A stretch of DNA of 64,000 nt from the NCBI RefSeq assembly GCF_020667835.1, contig NZ_JAFMPR010000001.1, positions 186,001 through 250,000 on the forward strand, given 5' to 3'. Positions 43,485-53,066 of the stretch are shown here, one piece after another; within the stretch, counting starts at the first letter, position 1; the number at the start of each line of letters is the position of its first letter. The position numbers and the translations under genes were made by a program. Source of the DNA: Roseibaca sp. Y0-43 (lineage in GTDB: Bacteria > Pseudomonadota > Alphaproteobacteria > Rhodobacterales > Rhodobacteraceae). The notes beneath the pieces were generated by a model, which did no database searches, had not been told where the DNA came from, and saw nothing but the letters and a program-made list of their open reading frames with translations.

Positions 43485-44776
43485 CAATCCTCGAAAGGGT
43501 CAGTTACCAAGATCGTGTCTTCGCGTTCCGGTGACGTGGAAAGTAGTGCGACCGGGCAGCCGATCAACTCTTCCACGCGGCGGACATATTTGATCGCGTT
43601 CGCAGGCAGATCGGCCCAGGACCGCGCGCCTTCGGTCGATTCGGACCAGCCCGGCATCTCTTCATAGACGGGCGTGCAGCGCGCCTGCGCCTCGGCGGCG
43701 GTGGGCAGGTAATCCATGACCTGACCGTCCAGCTCGTAGCCCACGCAGATTTTCAGCGTCTCGAACCCGTCCAGCACATCCAGCTTTGTCAGCGCAATGC
43801 CGTTCACGCCCGATGTGGCACAGGTCTGGCGCACAAGGCAGGCATCGAACCAGCCGCAGCGGCGCTTGCGGCCCGTGGTGGTGCCAAACTCATGCCCGCG
43901 CTCGCCCAAGCGCTGGCCGTCGGCATCTTCCAGCTCTGTCGGGAACGGGCCTTCGCCCACGCGGGTGGTGTAGGCTTTGACAATGCCCAGCACAAAGTCG
44001 ATGGCACCGGGGCCAACGCCCACCCCCGTCGCCGCCTGCCCCGCGATCACGTTGGACGAGGTGACAAAGGGATAGGTGCCGAAATCCACGTCCAGCAAAG
44101 CCCCTTGCGCTCCTTCGAACAGGATGCGCTTGCCCGCGCGGCGCTTGTCGCTGAGAACCTTCCAGACGGGGGCCGCGAAGGGCAGGATTTGCGGCGCGAT
44201 CTCTCGCAGGCTGGCCAGCAGCGCGGCGCGGTCGATCGGTTCCAGCCCCAAGCCACGGCGCAGCGCGTCATGGTGGACAAGCGCGCGATCCACGCGCAAT
44301 TCCAACGTGGCGTCATCGGCCAGATCGGCCACGCGGATCACGCGGCGGCCGACCTTGTCCTCGTAGGCCGGGCCGATTCCGCGCCCTGTGGTGCCGATTT
44401 TCGCGACCGAGTTCTGGCTTTCGCGGGCGCGGTCCAATTCGCCATGGAACGGCAGGATCAGCGGTGTGTTTTCCGCGATCATCAGGGTTTCGGGCGTGAT
44501 CTCTACACCTTGGGCGCGGATGGTTTCGATTTCCTTGACCAGGTGCCACGGGTCCAGCACCACGCCATTGCCGATAACCGACAGCTTGCCGCCGCGCACC
44601 ACGCCAGAGGGCAGCGCGTGCAGCTTGTAGACCTTGCCGTCAATGACCAGCGTGTGCCCGGCATTGTGACCGCCTTGAAAGCGCGCCACCACATCGGCGC
44701 GTTCCGACAACCAATCGACGATCTTGCCCTTGCCTTCGTCGCCCCATTGAGCGCCGACCACGACAACATTGGCCAT
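43484..44776 (-). CDS. purA: Adenylosuccinate synthetase
   Basis: The 430-residue enzyme joins IMP and aspartate with GTP, the first committed step to AMP. The P-loop WGDEGKGK is at residues 11-18, followed by [10 protein letters not shown], the family-specific [28 protein letters not shown] and [13 protein letters not shown]. The ATG at 44776 is the family start; a longer frame upstream has no support. It is divergent from secG and followed by a coupled DUF2842 gene. Confidence 0.97.
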   Translation of the reverse strand: MANVVVVGAQWGDEGKGKIVDWLSERADVVARFQGGHNAGHTLVIDGKVYKLHALPSGVVRGGKLSVIGNGVVLDPWHLVKEIETIRAQGVEITPETLMIAENTPLILPFHGELDRARESQNSVAKIGTTGRGIGPAYEDKVGRRVIRVADLADDATLELRVDRALVHHDALRRGLGLEPIDRAALLASLREIAPQILPFAAPVWKVLSDKRRAGKRILFEGAQGALLDVDFGTYPFVTSSNVIAGQAATGVGVGPGAIDFVLGIVKAYTTRVGEGPFPTELEDADGQRLGERGHEFGTTTGRKRRCGWFDACLVRQTCATSGVNGIALTKLDVLDGFETLKICVGYELDGQVMDYLPTAAEAQARCTPVYEEMPGWSESTEGARSWADLPANAIKYVRRVEELIGCPVALLSTSPEREDTILVTDPFED

Positions 44777-44929
44777 TCCCGGACCCTTCCTTGCTGAAAC
44801 CGATCCGGTCTTACCCTGTCCTGACGGCACGGAAAACCCGAAACTGAGGCTTTTGCCCTTGCGATGCGGGGTTGCAGGCAGCTTTCGCAACCCCTAAGTA
44901 GGCCCGATAACCGAAGAGCGGGTTTCCTG

Positions 44930-45292
44930 ATGCAAAATGTCGTGCTAATCGTTCATCTTCTGCTGGCGCTGTCCTTGATCGGCGTCGTGCTGGTGCAGCG
45001 CTCCGAAGGGGGCGGTCTGGGCATTGGCGGTGGCGATGGCAATCCGCAAGCCGGTCGCCCGCCGCTGACGGCGATGGCCAAGCTGACATGGGGTCTGGCG
45101 ATTGCCTTTATCTGCACCTCGCTGTTCCTGACGGTTCTGGCAGCCCAGCAATCGGCCAGCACTTCGGTTTTGGACCGCCTTGGCGTGCCCGCCCCGGCAG
45201 AGGCACCGGCAGCGCCAGAGTTGCCCGCAGGCGACTCGCTGTTGCCGCCCAGCCTGACCGACGATTCGCTGGCCCCGCCCCCGGCTGACTAA
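44930..45292 (+). CDS. secG: Preprotein translocase subunit SecG
   Basis: The 120-residue inner-membrane component of SecYEG has two helices (about residues 3-22 and 51-72) joined by the conserved RSEGGGLGIGGG loop. A Pro/Ala-rich C-terminal tail follows, as in many alphaproteobacterial SecG proteins. The ATG at 44930 gives MQNVVLIVHLLLALSLIG, the standard start. It lies upstream of pyrG with a 117-base gap. Confidence 0.94.
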   Translation: MQNVVLIVHLLLALSLIGVVLVQRSEGGGLGIGGGDGNPQAGRPPLTAMAKLTWGLAIAFICTSLFLTVLAAQQSASTSVLDRLGVPAPAEAPAAPELPAGDSLLPPSLTDDSLAPPPAD

Positions 45293-45409
45293 GCCACTGC
45301 CGCTTGCGGGCGGGCCAGTTCTCGGGTAAGGCATAACTCCCGTGAAGGTGTGCCGTCTTGCGCGCCGATTTCCAATTCTGACACTTCACGGGGAGGTCCG
45401 AGCAGACCC

Positions 45410-47053
45410 ATGGCGCGTTATATTTTCATTACCGGTGGTGTCGTCTCCAGCCTTGGCAAGGGGCTTGCCTCTGCGGCGCTGGGTGCCTTGCTGCAAGCGC
45501 GCGGCTTTACCGTGCGGCTGCGCAAGCTTGACCCCTATCTGAACGTGGACCCCGGCACCATGTCGCCGTTCGAGCATGGCGAAGTGTTCGTGACCGATGA
45601 TGGCGCGGAAACGGACCTGGACCTTGGCCATTACGAGCGGTTCACCGGCGTTGCCGCGCGGCGCACCGATTCGGTGTCATCGGGGCGGATTTACTCGAAC
45701 GTGCTGGAAAAGGAACGGCGCGGCGATTACCTGGGCCGCACCATTCAGGTCATTCCGCATGTGACCAATGAAATCAAGGACTTCTTGGCCGTGGGCGAGG
45801 ATGAGGTCGATTTCATGCTGTGTGAAATCGGCGGCACGGTGGGCGACATCGAAGGTCTGCCCTTCTTCGAGGCGATCCGCCAGTTCAGCCATGAACGCCC
45901 GCGCGATCAGTGCATCTTCATGCATCTGACGCTGCTGCCCTATCTGGCGGCGTCGGGCGAGTTGAAGACGAAACCGACCCAGCACTCGGTCAAGGAATTG
46001 CAGAGCATCGGCATCGCGCCCGATGTGCTCGTCTGCCGGTCCGAGCATCCGATCCCGGAAAAGGAACGCGGCAAGATCGCGCTGTTCTGTAACGTGCGGC
46101 CCGAAGCGGTCATTCCGGCCTATGACCTGTCGTCAATCTATGAAGCGCCCTTGGCCTATCACGAGGCCGGTCTGGACCAAGCCGTGCTCGACGCGTTCGG
46201 CATCAACCCTGCCCCGCGCCCGCAGCTGGACCGCTGGCACGATGTGATGGACCGCTTGCAGCACCCCGAGGGCGAGGTGCGCATCGCCATCGTGGGCAAA
46301 TATGTGCAGCTCGAGGACGCGTATAAATCCATCAAGGAAGCCTTGGTGCATGGCGGTATCGCCAACCGCGTCAAGGTGCAGGTGGATTGGATCGACGCCG
46401 AGGTGTTCGACAGCGAAGACCCGTCCGCCGCACTGGAGCCATATCACGCCATTCTGGTGCCCGGCGGCTTTGGCGAGCGCGGCACCGAAGGCAAGATCCG
46501 CGCCGCGACTTACGCCCGCGAGAAGAAGATCCCCTATTTCGGCATCTGTCTGGGGATGCAGATGGCCTGCATCGAAGCCGCCCGCAACTTGGCGGGCATT
46601 GACGATGCCGGGTCAGAGGAATTCGACCATGAAGCGGGCAAAAAGCGTTTTACGCCCGTCGTTTACCACCTGAAAGAATGGGTGCAGGGCAACCACAAGG
46701 TGGAACGCAAGGTCGGCGACGACAAAGGCGGCACCATGCGGCTGGGGGCGTATAACGCGAATCTGCTGGAAGGGTCGCGCGTGGCCGAGATTTATGGCAC
46801 CACCCGGATCGAGGAACGCCACCGCCACCGCTACGAGGTCGATACCAAGTTCCGCAAGGCGCTGGAGGAGAAGGGGCTGACCTTCTCGGGCCTGTCGCCC
46901 GATGGCAGCCTGCCAGAGATCGTGGAATATGCAGATCATCCGTGGTTCATCGGGGTGCAGTTCCACCCGGAACTGAAATCGAAACCCTTCGACCCGCACC
47001 CGCTTTTCGCCGATTTCGTGCGCGCGGCGGTGGACGTGTCGCGGCTGGTCTAG
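45410..47053 (+). CDS. pyrG: CTP synthase
   Basis: The 547-residue enzyme aminates UTP to CTP with glutamine. The N-terminal amidoligase domain starts [19 protein letters not shown], including the P-loop, and continues with [22 protein letters not shown] class I glutamine amidotransferase domain, from about residue 290, has the nucleophile in GICLGMQMA and the His-Glu pair in QFHPE. Start and length are as in the family. The downstream gene starts 76 bases later. Confidence 0.97.
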   Translation: MARYIFITGGVVSSLGKGLASAALGALLQARGFTVRLRKLDPYLNVDPGTMSPFEHGEVFVTDDGAETDLDLGHYERFTGVAARRTDSVSSGRIYSNVLEKERRGDYLGRTIQVIPHVTNEIKDFLAVGEDEVDFMLCEIGGTVGDIEGLPFFEAIRQFSHERPRDQCIFMHLTLLPYLAASGELKTKPTQHSVKELQSIGIAPDVLVCRSEHPIPEKERGKIALFCNVRPEAVIPAYDLSSIYEAPLAYHEAGLDQAVLDAFGINPAPRPQLDRWHDVMDRLQHPEGEVRIAIVGKYVQLEDAYKSIKEALVHGGIANRVKVQVDWIDAEVFDSEDPSAALEPYHAILVPGGFGERGTEGKIRAATYAREKKIPYFGICLGMQMACIEAARNLAGIDDAGSEEFDHEAGKKRFTPVVYHLKEWVQGNHKVERKVGDDKGGTMRLGAYNANLLEGSRVAEIYGTTRIEERHRHRYEVDTKFRKALEEKGLTFSGLSPDGSLPEIVEYADHPWFIGVQFHPELKSKPFDPHPLFADFVRAAVDVSRLV

Positions 47054-47129
47054 GCTGCGACGGGATTCCCCCTTTCGCGCGCGCGCTATTCGGGCATAGT
47101 GCGGATAAAGCATATGCCCGGAGGTTCCC

Positions 47130-47594
47130 ATGCCCAATGCCATCGAAGCCCGCATCGCCGAACTTGGCCTGACCCTGCCCGACGCGCCCGCGCCTGCGGC
47201 GAATTACGTCCCGTTTGTGCAAAGCGGGCCGTTGGTGTTCATCTCTGGCCAGATTTCCAGCGGGCCGGATGGGCTGATCTGCGGCACACTGGGGGCAGAT
47301 ACCTCTGTCGAAGAGGGCGTGAACGCCGCCCGTGCCTGTGGGCTTGCGCTGATCGCGCAGTTGCGCGCGGCCTGCGGGGGCGATCTGACCCGCGTGAAGC
47401 GCGTGGTCAAGCTGACGGGCTTCGTGAATTGCACCGCCGATTTCACCGATCAGCCCAAGGTCGTGAATGGCTGCTCGGACCTGATGGTGTCGGTCTTTGG
47501 CGAAGCGGGCCGCCACGCACGCGCCGCCGTGGGCGCGCCCAGCCTGCCCTTGGGCGTGGCGGTCGAAATCGAAGGCATATTCGAGATTGCCTGA
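47130..47594 (+). CDS. RidA/YjgF family protein
   Basis: The 154-residue product is a RidA-superfamily protein of the longer type (MPNAIEARIAELGLTLPDAP, then NYVPFVQSGPLVFISGQIS). It has the helix VNAARACGLALIAQLRAA and the C-terminal ARAAVGAPSLPLGVAVEIEGIFE, where the Arg of the RidA active site is retained (HARAAVGA). Imine deaminase activity is possible; the substrate is unknown. The next gene starts inside its last codons. Confidence 0.88.
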   Translation: MPNAIEARIAELGLTLPDAPAPAANYVPFVQSGPLVFISGQISSGPDGLICGTLGADTSVEEGVNAARACGLALIAQLRAACGGDLTRVKRVVKLTGFVNCTADFTDQPKVVNGCSDLMVSVFGEAGRHARAAVGAPSLPLGVAVEIEGIFEIA

Positions 47595-48336
47595 CCTGCC
47601 CCCCGGTTTCCTGACACGCCCGATCGCACATCGTGCGTTGCACGGGCGTGCCGGGCCGGAAAACTCGCGCGCGGCCATCGCGGCGGCTGTGTCAGCCGGG
47701 TACGCGATAGAGATCGACCTGCAAGCCAGCCGCGACGGCGTGGCGATGGTGTTCCATGACGCCCATCTGGAACGATTGACCCGCGCCAAGGGCGATGTCG
47801 CCTTCCGCACACGGGCCGAGTTGACCCGGCTGCGCCTGCGCAACACGTCCGAGCGTATCCCCACCCTGCGAGAGGTTTTGGCACTGGTCGCGGGCCGTGT
47901 GCCCTTGTTGATAGAGGTGAAGGACCAAAGCCACATACTTGGCCCCATAGACGGACGGCTGGAAGCGGATACCGCCAAGGCGCTGGCCGATTATGCCGGC
48001 CCGGTCGCGGTCATGTCCTTCAACCCCTACAGCATGGCGGCCATGGCACGGCTTGCGCCCGACCTGCCGCGCGGGCTTGTCACCTGCGCCTTCGCATCCG
48101 AAGACTGGCCCGGTGTGCCAGAGGAACGCCTGGCAGAGCTTGCAACGCTCGACGCGGTGGCAGAGGTCGGCGCGTGTTTCATCTCGCATGACAGGCGGGC
48201 GCTGGACATGCCGCAGGTAGCGCGCCTGAAGGCCGCGGGCCTGCCCGTGCTGTGCTGGACCATCCGCAGCCCCGCGCAAGAGGCCGAGGCGCGACACGTC
48301 GCCCAGAACATCACCTTCGAAGGCTATACCCCGTAG
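47587..48336 (+). CDS. Glycerophosphodiester phosphodiesterase family protein
   Basis: The 249-residue product has the GDPD TIM-barrel signatures: IAHRALHGRAGPENSRAAI (HR...PENS), EIDLQASRDGVAMVFHDAHL with its metal-binding Glu-x-Asp and catalytic His, and PLLIEVKDQ. It probably releases glycerol-3-phosphate from phosphodiesters. The start is TTG 47587, which overlaps the RidA gene by eight bases; the first usable ATG is internal to the catalytic region. Its last 13 bases overlap the convergent TetR gene. Confidence 0.88.
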   Translation: MPDLPPGFLTRPIAHRALHGRAGPENSRAAIAAAVSAGYAIEIDLQASRDGVAMVFHDAHLERLTRAKGDVAFRTRAELTRLRLRNTSERIPTLREVLALVAGRVPLLIEVKDQSHILGPIDGRLEADTAKALADYAGPVAVMSFNPYSMAAMARLAPDLPRGLVTCAFASEDWPGVPEERLAELATLDAVAEVGACFISHDRRALDMPQVARLKAAGLPVLCWTIRSPAQEAEARHVAQNITFEGYTP

Positions 48337-48956
48337 CGCGCCATGAACGTGGCGACTGCCCCGTCCAACACGCGCTCGATCTCTGCATCGGTGAAACTAT
48401 ACTGGACCCCGCAGATCATCCGGTCGCTGATCGTGGTCTGGCACAGTTGAAAGAACTGGTCGGCGGCAAGGTCGATATCATCCACCCGCAGCACGCCGCG
48501 CGCCGTCGCATCGCGCAGGTACGCGCCGAAACACGCACGCCCCAGTTCCGGCCCGCCTTCGTAAAAGGCGCGGCCGATTTCGGGAAAGCGCGGGGTCTCG
48601 GACACGCAAATGCGATACATTGCCAGCGCGAAATCCGATGTCAGGTAATCCAGCATCCGCCGCCCCGCATCGTGCAGCGCGCGCGCAGGCGGCAGTTGGC
48701 TGTCGGTCAATTCCACTGCAGACTCGGCCAGTTTCAGCATCTCGGCGCGATACATGGCCGTGAACAACTCGCGCTTGTCGCTGAAATAGCTGTAAAGCGT
48801 GGCTTTCGACACGCCCGCCGTGCGCGCGATTTCATCCATGCTGGCACGCTCGTAGCCCTGCACCACGAAGACCGCGCGCGCGCCATCCAGCACCTGGCGC
48901 ACCTTGCGCCCCTGCGGAATGCCGATTTCGGCCACGGTCATGTGTTCTGCTGTCAT
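48324..48956 (-). CDS. TetR/AcrR family transcriptional regulator
   Basis: The 210-residue product has an N-terminal TetR helix-turn-helix: RQVLDGARAVFVVQGYERAS, then MDEIARTAGVSKATLYSYF and KRELF. A C-terminal ligand-binding domain of the AcrR/AefR-like type with a TetR_C_7-like helix bundle (EIGRAFYEGGPELGRACFGAYL) follows. The ATG at 48956 is selected over a longer frame that lacks similarity. It is divergent from an AEC transporter gene with an 83-base gap, so that gene is a reasonable target. Confidence 0.9.
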   Translation of the reverse strand: MTAEHMTVAEIGIPQGRKVRQVLDGARAVFVVQGYERASMDEIARTAGVSKATLYSYFSDKRELFTAMYRAEMLKLAESAVELTDSQLPPARALHDAGRRMLDYLTSDFALAMYRICVSETPRFPEIGRAFYEGGPELGRACFGAYLRDATARGVLRVDDIDLAADQFFQLCQTTISDRMICGVQYSFTDAEIERVLDGAVATFMARYGV

Positions 48957-49039
48957 GCTACACAGATAGGGGCTTGCAGCGCCCAAGGGAAGCGGTTCCG
49001 CTAGCGAGGGCGCAAGCTGCATGTTAACAGGTTCAGGAC

Positions 49040-49969
49040 ATGTTGACGATCTTTCTGGAAACCTTGCCCTTTTTCGCCCTGATCGGCCTTGGCCTTGGGG
49101 CGGCACGGTTTGGCTTTTTCCCGGCAGAGGCCACGGGCTACCTGACCAAGTTCGTCTTTTACTTCGCGCTGTCGGCGCTGCTGTTCGGGTTTTCGGCCAA
49201 TCTGGGACTGCATGAAATCTGGCAACCGCGCGTGATCGCGGCCTATTTGCTGGCCTGCCTGACGGTTTATCTGGCGGTCATGGTCATCGCGTTCCTGCGC
49301 CGCGCCAGCCTGTCAGAGGCCACGATAGAGGCGCAATGCGGGATCATCGGCAATACCGGCTTCATGGGTCTGCCCATGCTTGCGCTGCTGTTGGGGCCGC
49401 AATCGGTGCCCTTCATGCTGATTATCCTGTCTGTGGATCTGGTCGTCTTCTCGTCGCTGTTCACCATGATGATAACGCTCGCCCGCCAAGGCCAGATCGA
49501 CCGCGCCTTGCCCGTGAAACTGCTGGGCGCGGTCGCGCGCAACCCGATGGTGGTGGCCATGGTGCTGGGGCTGACATGGGCCAGCACCGGGCTGACGCTG
49601 CCCGCGCCGGTGAATGACACGCTGACGCTGTTGGGGGCGGCCGCCACGCCCGGCGCGCTGTTTGCCATCGGCGCCTCGTTGGCCGACAAGCGGGTCGAAC
49701 GCCTGGGCATTGTCACCTGGCTGACCTTCGTCAAGCTGGGGCTGCACCCGGCGGTGGTGGCGGTGTTCGCGCTGGTTGTGTTCCGGCTGGACCCGATTGC
49801 CAGCGCCGTGCTGATCGCGGGCGCGTCCTTGCCCGTGGCGGGCAACGTGTTCATCTTGGCGCAGCATTACAACACGGGGCCGCAGCGCGTCTCGGCCACC
49901 ATTCTTGTTTCGACCCTTGTCAGCATGGCCACGATCCCGCTGGTCGTGGCATGGGTCGGCACCTTCTAG
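49040..49969 (+). CDS. AEC (auxin efflux carrier) family transporter
   Basis: The 309-residue inner-membrane protein has about ten hydrophobic helices in two halves. It shows AEC-family landmarks: LTIFLETLPFFALIGLGLGA at the start, FGFFPAEATGYLTKFVFYFA, the GIIGNTGFMGLPML motif and AGASLPVAGNVFILAQHY near the end. Members export organic anions such as malonate or auxin; the substrate here is unknown. It is divergent from a TetR regulator and upstream of fghA by 15 bases. Confidence 0.9.
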   Translation: MLTIFLETLPFFALIGLGLGAARFGFFPAEATGYLTKFVFYFALSALLFGFSANLGLHEIWQPRVIAAYLLACLTVYLAVMVIAFLRRASLSEATIEAQCGIIGNTGFMGLPMLALLLGPQSVPFMLIILSVDLVVFSSLFTMMITLARQGQIDRALPVKLLGAVARNPMVVAMVLGLTWASTGLTLPAPVNDTLTLLGAAATPGALFAIGASLADKRVERLGIVTWLTFVKLGLHPAVVAVFALVVFRLDPIASAVLIAGASLPVAGNVFILAQHYNTGPQRVSATILVSTLVSMATIPLVVAWVGTF

Positions 49970-49984
49970 ACCTTGGAGAGTAAT

Positions 49985-50815
49985 ATGGAAACCATCTCGG
50001 AAAACAGGTGTTTCGGCGGGGTGCAGGGCGTATACCGGCACCCATCGCGCGCGACCGGCTGCGACATGACCTTTGGCCTGTTCCTGCCGGCAGAGGCCGC
50101 GCTGCACCCGGTGCCGCTGCTGTGGTATCTGTCGGGGCTGACCTGCACGCATGAAAACGCCATGACCAAGGCGGGGCTACAGGCCCATGCCGCCGCGCAT
50201 GGTTTGGCCGTGGTCTTTCCCGATACCAGCCCGCGCGGGCCGGACGTGGCCGATGATGACGCTTACGACCTTGGCCAAGGCGCGGGGTTCTATGTGAACG
50301 CAACCCAAGCGCCATGGGCACCGCATTTCCGCATGTGGGATTATATCGCCGACGAATTGCCCCGCGTGCTGTTTGCCAATTTCGCGCTGGAAGAGGATCG
50401 CCAAGCCATTACCGGGCATTCCATGGGCGGGCATGGCGCATTGACCATGGCAATGCGGTTGAAGGGGCGGTTTGCCTCTGCCTCTGCCTTCGCGCCGATT
50501 GCCAACCCCACCGCAAGCGATTGGGGGCGCAAACAACTGACGGCCTATCTGGGCGCGGACGAAGCGGCATGGGCTGCGCATGATTCAACCCTGCTCATGC
50601 AAAACGGCGGCTTCGACGGAGAGCTTCTGATCGACCAAGGCGCGTCGGACCAGTTCTTGCACCTGCTGCGCCCCGAAGTCTTGGCGAATGCCATGGCCGC
50701 CACGCGCCAGCCCGGAAGTTTCCGAATGCAGAAGGGCTACGATCACAGCTATTTCTTCGTTTCGACCTTCGCAGGCGCGCATGTCGCCTTTCATGCAGAG
50801 GCCTTGGCGCGATAA
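49985..50815 (+). CDS. fghA: S-formylglutathione hydrolase
   Basis: The 276-residue esterase hydrolyses S-formylglutathione to formate and glutathione in formaldehyde detoxification. The nucleophile Ser146 lies in AITGHSMGGHGAL, with the family stretches PLLWYLSGLTCTHENAM and SASAFAPIANPTASDWG. The Asp and His of the triad fall in DQGASDQFL and YDHSYFF. The ATG at 49985, with TTGGAGAG upstream, is preferred over a nearby in-frame ATG at 49973. No formaldehyde dehydrogenase gene is adjacent. Confidence 0.96.
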   Translation: METISENRCFGGVQGVYRHPSRATGCDMTFGLFLPAEAALHPVPLLWYLSGLTCTHENAMTKAGLQAHAAAHGLAVVFPDTSPRGPDVADDDAYDLGQGAGFYVNATQAPWAPHFRMWDYIADELPRVLFANFALEEDRQAITGHSMGGHGALTMAMRLKGRFASASAFAPIANPTASDWGRKQLTAYLGADEAAWAAHDSTLLMQNGGFDGELLIDQGASDQFLHLLRPEVLANAMAATRQPGSFRMQKGYDHSYFFVSTFAGAHVAFHAEALAR

Positions 50816-50826
50816 AACCAAGACGC

Positions 50827-50869
50827 CAAACAGGAATTGCAGTCACCCAGTTTATGCAATTCCTGTTTG
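50827..50869. terminator. 15-bp perfect inverted repeat after fghA, probable terminator
   Basis: CAAACAGGAATTGCA (50827-50841) and TGCAATTCCTGTTTG (50855-50869) are exact complements around a 13-base loop, 11 bases after the fghA stop; five T residues start four bases later. The stem is long and AT-rich for a terminator, so an operator for the next gene is possible. Confidence 0.5.
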
Positions 50870-50912
50870 AGCTTTTTGAACAAGCGGCACGCGAAACGTG
50901 TAAAGGTGCGGC

Positions 50913-51833
50913 ATGACCCCAATTTTCATCGGTCCTGATATAGAGCCACGGCTTGACTGGATCGCCCTTCTCTCCGCGTTAGAGGAAGGGCATAAGCTGC
51001 CCAAGGCCAGCATCACCGACAGTTTCCTCTATCGCGGGAAAGACACGCTTTTATCGCGCGCGGCTTGGATTGACGGCCTTGGCTCGCTGGTCAAAACCGC
51101 GACCATCTTTCCCGAAAACGCGGCGCAGGGTGTTCCCAATGTAAACGGTGCGGCGGCCTTGTTTTCGGACAGGACCGGCGAATTGGCGGCGATGGTCGAT
51201 TTTCACCTGTTGACCAAGTGGAAAACCGCGGGTGACAGTTTGTTTGCGGCCAGCAAACTGGCGCGCTCTGACAGCCGCAAGATCACGCTCTTGGGTGCGG
51301 GCGCGGTATCACGCAGTATGTACGAAGCCTATTCTTCGCTGTTTCCCGAAGCGCAATTCACCATCTGGAACCGCAGCCCCCAAGCCGCGATTGAGATGGC
51401 GCAAAGCCTGCCGCATTGCGTTGCCAGTAACGATTTGCAAGCGGCCGTTTCACAGGCCGACATAGTATGTAGTGCCACCATGAGCACCGAGCCGCTGCTG
51501 CGCGGCGACTGGTTGCGCCCCGGTCAGCATATCGACCTGATCGGCGCTTTTCGCCCCGATATGCGAGAGGCCGATGACACCGCGATGAAACGCGCAGCGC
51601 TGTTCGTCGATAGTTTCGATACCACGCTGGACCATATCGGTGAGCTGAAAATTCCGCTGGAACAGGGTGTAATTGAGCGTGCCGACATTCTGGCCGATTT
51701 TTATGGTGTCGCAGATGGCAGCTTTTCACGCCCCTCGCCAGATGCGATAACCATTTGCAAAAATGGTGGCGGCGCGCATCTGGATTTGATGACAAGCTGC
51801 TATATTCTGGAGACATGGGCACGCTATAATTAA
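50913..51833 (+). CDS. Ornithine cyclodeaminase / mu-crystallin family protein
   Basis: The 306-residue NAD(P)-dependent enzyme has the family N-terminus (FIGPDIEPRLDWIALLSALEEGHKLP), the substrate-binding Lys region (KTATIFPENAAQGVPNVNG), and a Rossmann motif ITLLGAGAVSRSMYEAYSSL, followed by WNRSPQAAIEMAQ. The TADIVCSATMSTEPLL-like and GQHIDLIGAFRPDMREAD segments are also typical. Family members act on ornithine, alanine, delta-1-pyrroline carboxylates or ketimines, so the substrate is open. An AAAGG site precedes the ATG. An AT-richer spacer precedes the next gene. Confidence 0.88.
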   Translation: MTPIFIGPDIEPRLDWIALLSALEEGHKLPKASITDSFLYRGKDTLLSRAAWIDGLGSLVKTATIFPENAAQGVPNVNGAAALFSDRTGELAAMVDFHLLTKWKTAGDSLFAASKLARSDSRKITLLGAGAVSRSMYEAYSSLFPEAQFTIWNRSPQAAIEMAQSLPHCVASNDLQAAVSQADIVCSATMSTEPLLRGDWLRPGQHIDLIGAFRPDMREADDTAMKRAALFVDSFDTTLDHIGELKIPLEQGVIERADILADFYGVADGSFSRPSPDAITICKNGGGAHLDLMTSCYILETWARYN

Positions 51834-51903
51834 GTTAGATTTTTCTTGCATAATGCGCAGAAATAAAGCACATGCAGGAAAAGCCGATATTAGGGATAGT
51901 GCC

Positions 51904-52215
51904 ATGATCGACCTAGAAACGCTCTCACTGGCAGAGTTGAAAAAGCTGCAAAAGGATGTGGCGAAAGCCATCGACACTTATGAAGAGCGCGAGTTGAAAG
52001 CTGCCGCCGCCGAGGCAGAGGCGCTTTTGCGCGAGCGCGGCTTCTCATTGGCGCAGATCGTGGAAATGGGTGTGACAAAACCCCGCGCCAAGGTCGCACC
52101 GAAATATGCTAACCCCGCCGACCCCTCCCAGACATGGACCGGGCGCGGGCGCAAGCCGCTTTGGGTGGTCGATGCGCTGGCCGCGGGCAAATCGCTTGAC
52201 GATCTGGCTATTTGA
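51904..52215 (+). CDS. H-NS family nucleoid-associated protein
   Basis: The 103-residue product has an N-terminal oligomerisation helix (LAELKKLQKDVAKAIDTYEERELKAAA) and a C-terminal AT-hook-like DNA-binding domain with KYANPADPSQTWTGRGRKPLW, the hallmark TWTGRGRxPxW of the H-NS/HvrA/Bph3v group. Rhodobacter HvrA acts on photosynthesis and nitrogen genes; the role here is unknown. The ATG at 51904 gives the family start MIDLETLSL. Its stop overlaps the TTG start of the next gene. Confidence 0.93.
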   Translation: MIDLETLSLAELKKLQKDVAKAIDTYEERELKAAAAEAEALLRERGFSLAQIVEMGVTKPRAKVAPKYANPADPSQTWTGRGRKPLWVVDALAAGKSLDDLAI

Positions 52216-53066
52216 CGGCGCTCCGCGATAGCGCGCGGTTCCTATGGAACCTGCACCGCGTCAGTGACCAGCGCAATATCGGGCTGATCGCGGCGGGCGT
52301 TGCGTTTTTCGCTCTGCTGGCCGTCTTTCCGGGGTTGGCGGCGTTGATCGCCATTTTCGGGCTATTCGCCGATCCGCTGGTCATTCAGGACCAATTGGCG
52401 CTGATGGCCGACCTCATGCCACCTGCCGCGCATGTGCTGCTGACCAATCAAGTCACCCGGCTGGTCTGGGCAGGCGAAGGCGCGCTGGGTGTGACCACGC
52501 TTCTGTCGGTGACGGTTGCGCTGTTTCTGGCACGCCGGGGCGTGGATGCGCTGCTGAAAGGGTTGAACGCGGTCTATGGCGGGCGCAAACGTTCCGGGGT
52601 TGCACAGGCGGGTGCGGTGCTGGTCATCACGCTGGGCATGGTGCTGGCCGGGATCGTGGCGCTTCTGGCCATACTGGTGCTGCCGGTGGTGCTGGCCTTT
52701 TTCCCCTTGGGCGGCTTGGCGGGCTGGCTGGCACTCGTCGGGCGCTGGGGCGTGGCGCTGGGGATGATCGCGCTGTGGCTTTGGGTGTTCTACCGCATCG
52801 GCCCCAACCGCCCCAAATCGCGGCTGTGGCCGGGGCTGCTGACGGCGCTTGTGCTCTGGGTCGCAGCCTCTGCCGGGTTCTCGCTCTATATCGGGAATTT
52901 CGGCAGCTATAACGAGGTGTATGGCTCCATCGGGGCGGTCGTCGCCCTGCTGATGTGGTTCTACCTGTCGGCCTATGTCGTGCTGTTGGGCGGCGTGGTG
53001 AACGCACTGCTTACCGCTGTGCCGCCCGCCATGTCGGATGAAACCGCCCAGCCGGAGAGCTTGTAA
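52212..53066 (+). CDS. YihY/virulence factor BrkB family membrane protein
   Basis: The 284-residue product has six membrane helices and matches the YihY/BrkB (UPF0761-type) family, formerly mistaken for RNase BN. Landmarks are GLIAAGVAFFALLAVFPGLAALIA near the start, LNAVYGGRKRSG in the middle and YGSIGAVVALLMWFYLSAYVVLLGGVVNA near the end. The function is unknown. The start is TTG 52212, sharing TTGA with the hns-like stop; no ATG is available. Its last 56 bases overlap the convergent map gene. Confidence 0.88.
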   Translation: MTALRDSARFLWNLHRVSDQRNIGLIAAGVAFFALLAVFPGLAALIAIFGLFADPLVIQDQLALMADLMPPAAHVLLTNQVTRLVWAGEGALGVTTLLSVTVALFLARRGVDALLKGLNAVYGGRKRSGVAQAGAVLVITLGMVLAGIVALLAILVLPVVLAFFPLGGLAGWLALVGRWGVALGMIALWLWVFYRIGPNRPKSRLWPGLLTALVLWVAASAGFSLYIGNFGSYNEVYGSIGAVVALLMWFYLSAYVVLLGGVVNALLTAVPPAMSDETAQPESL

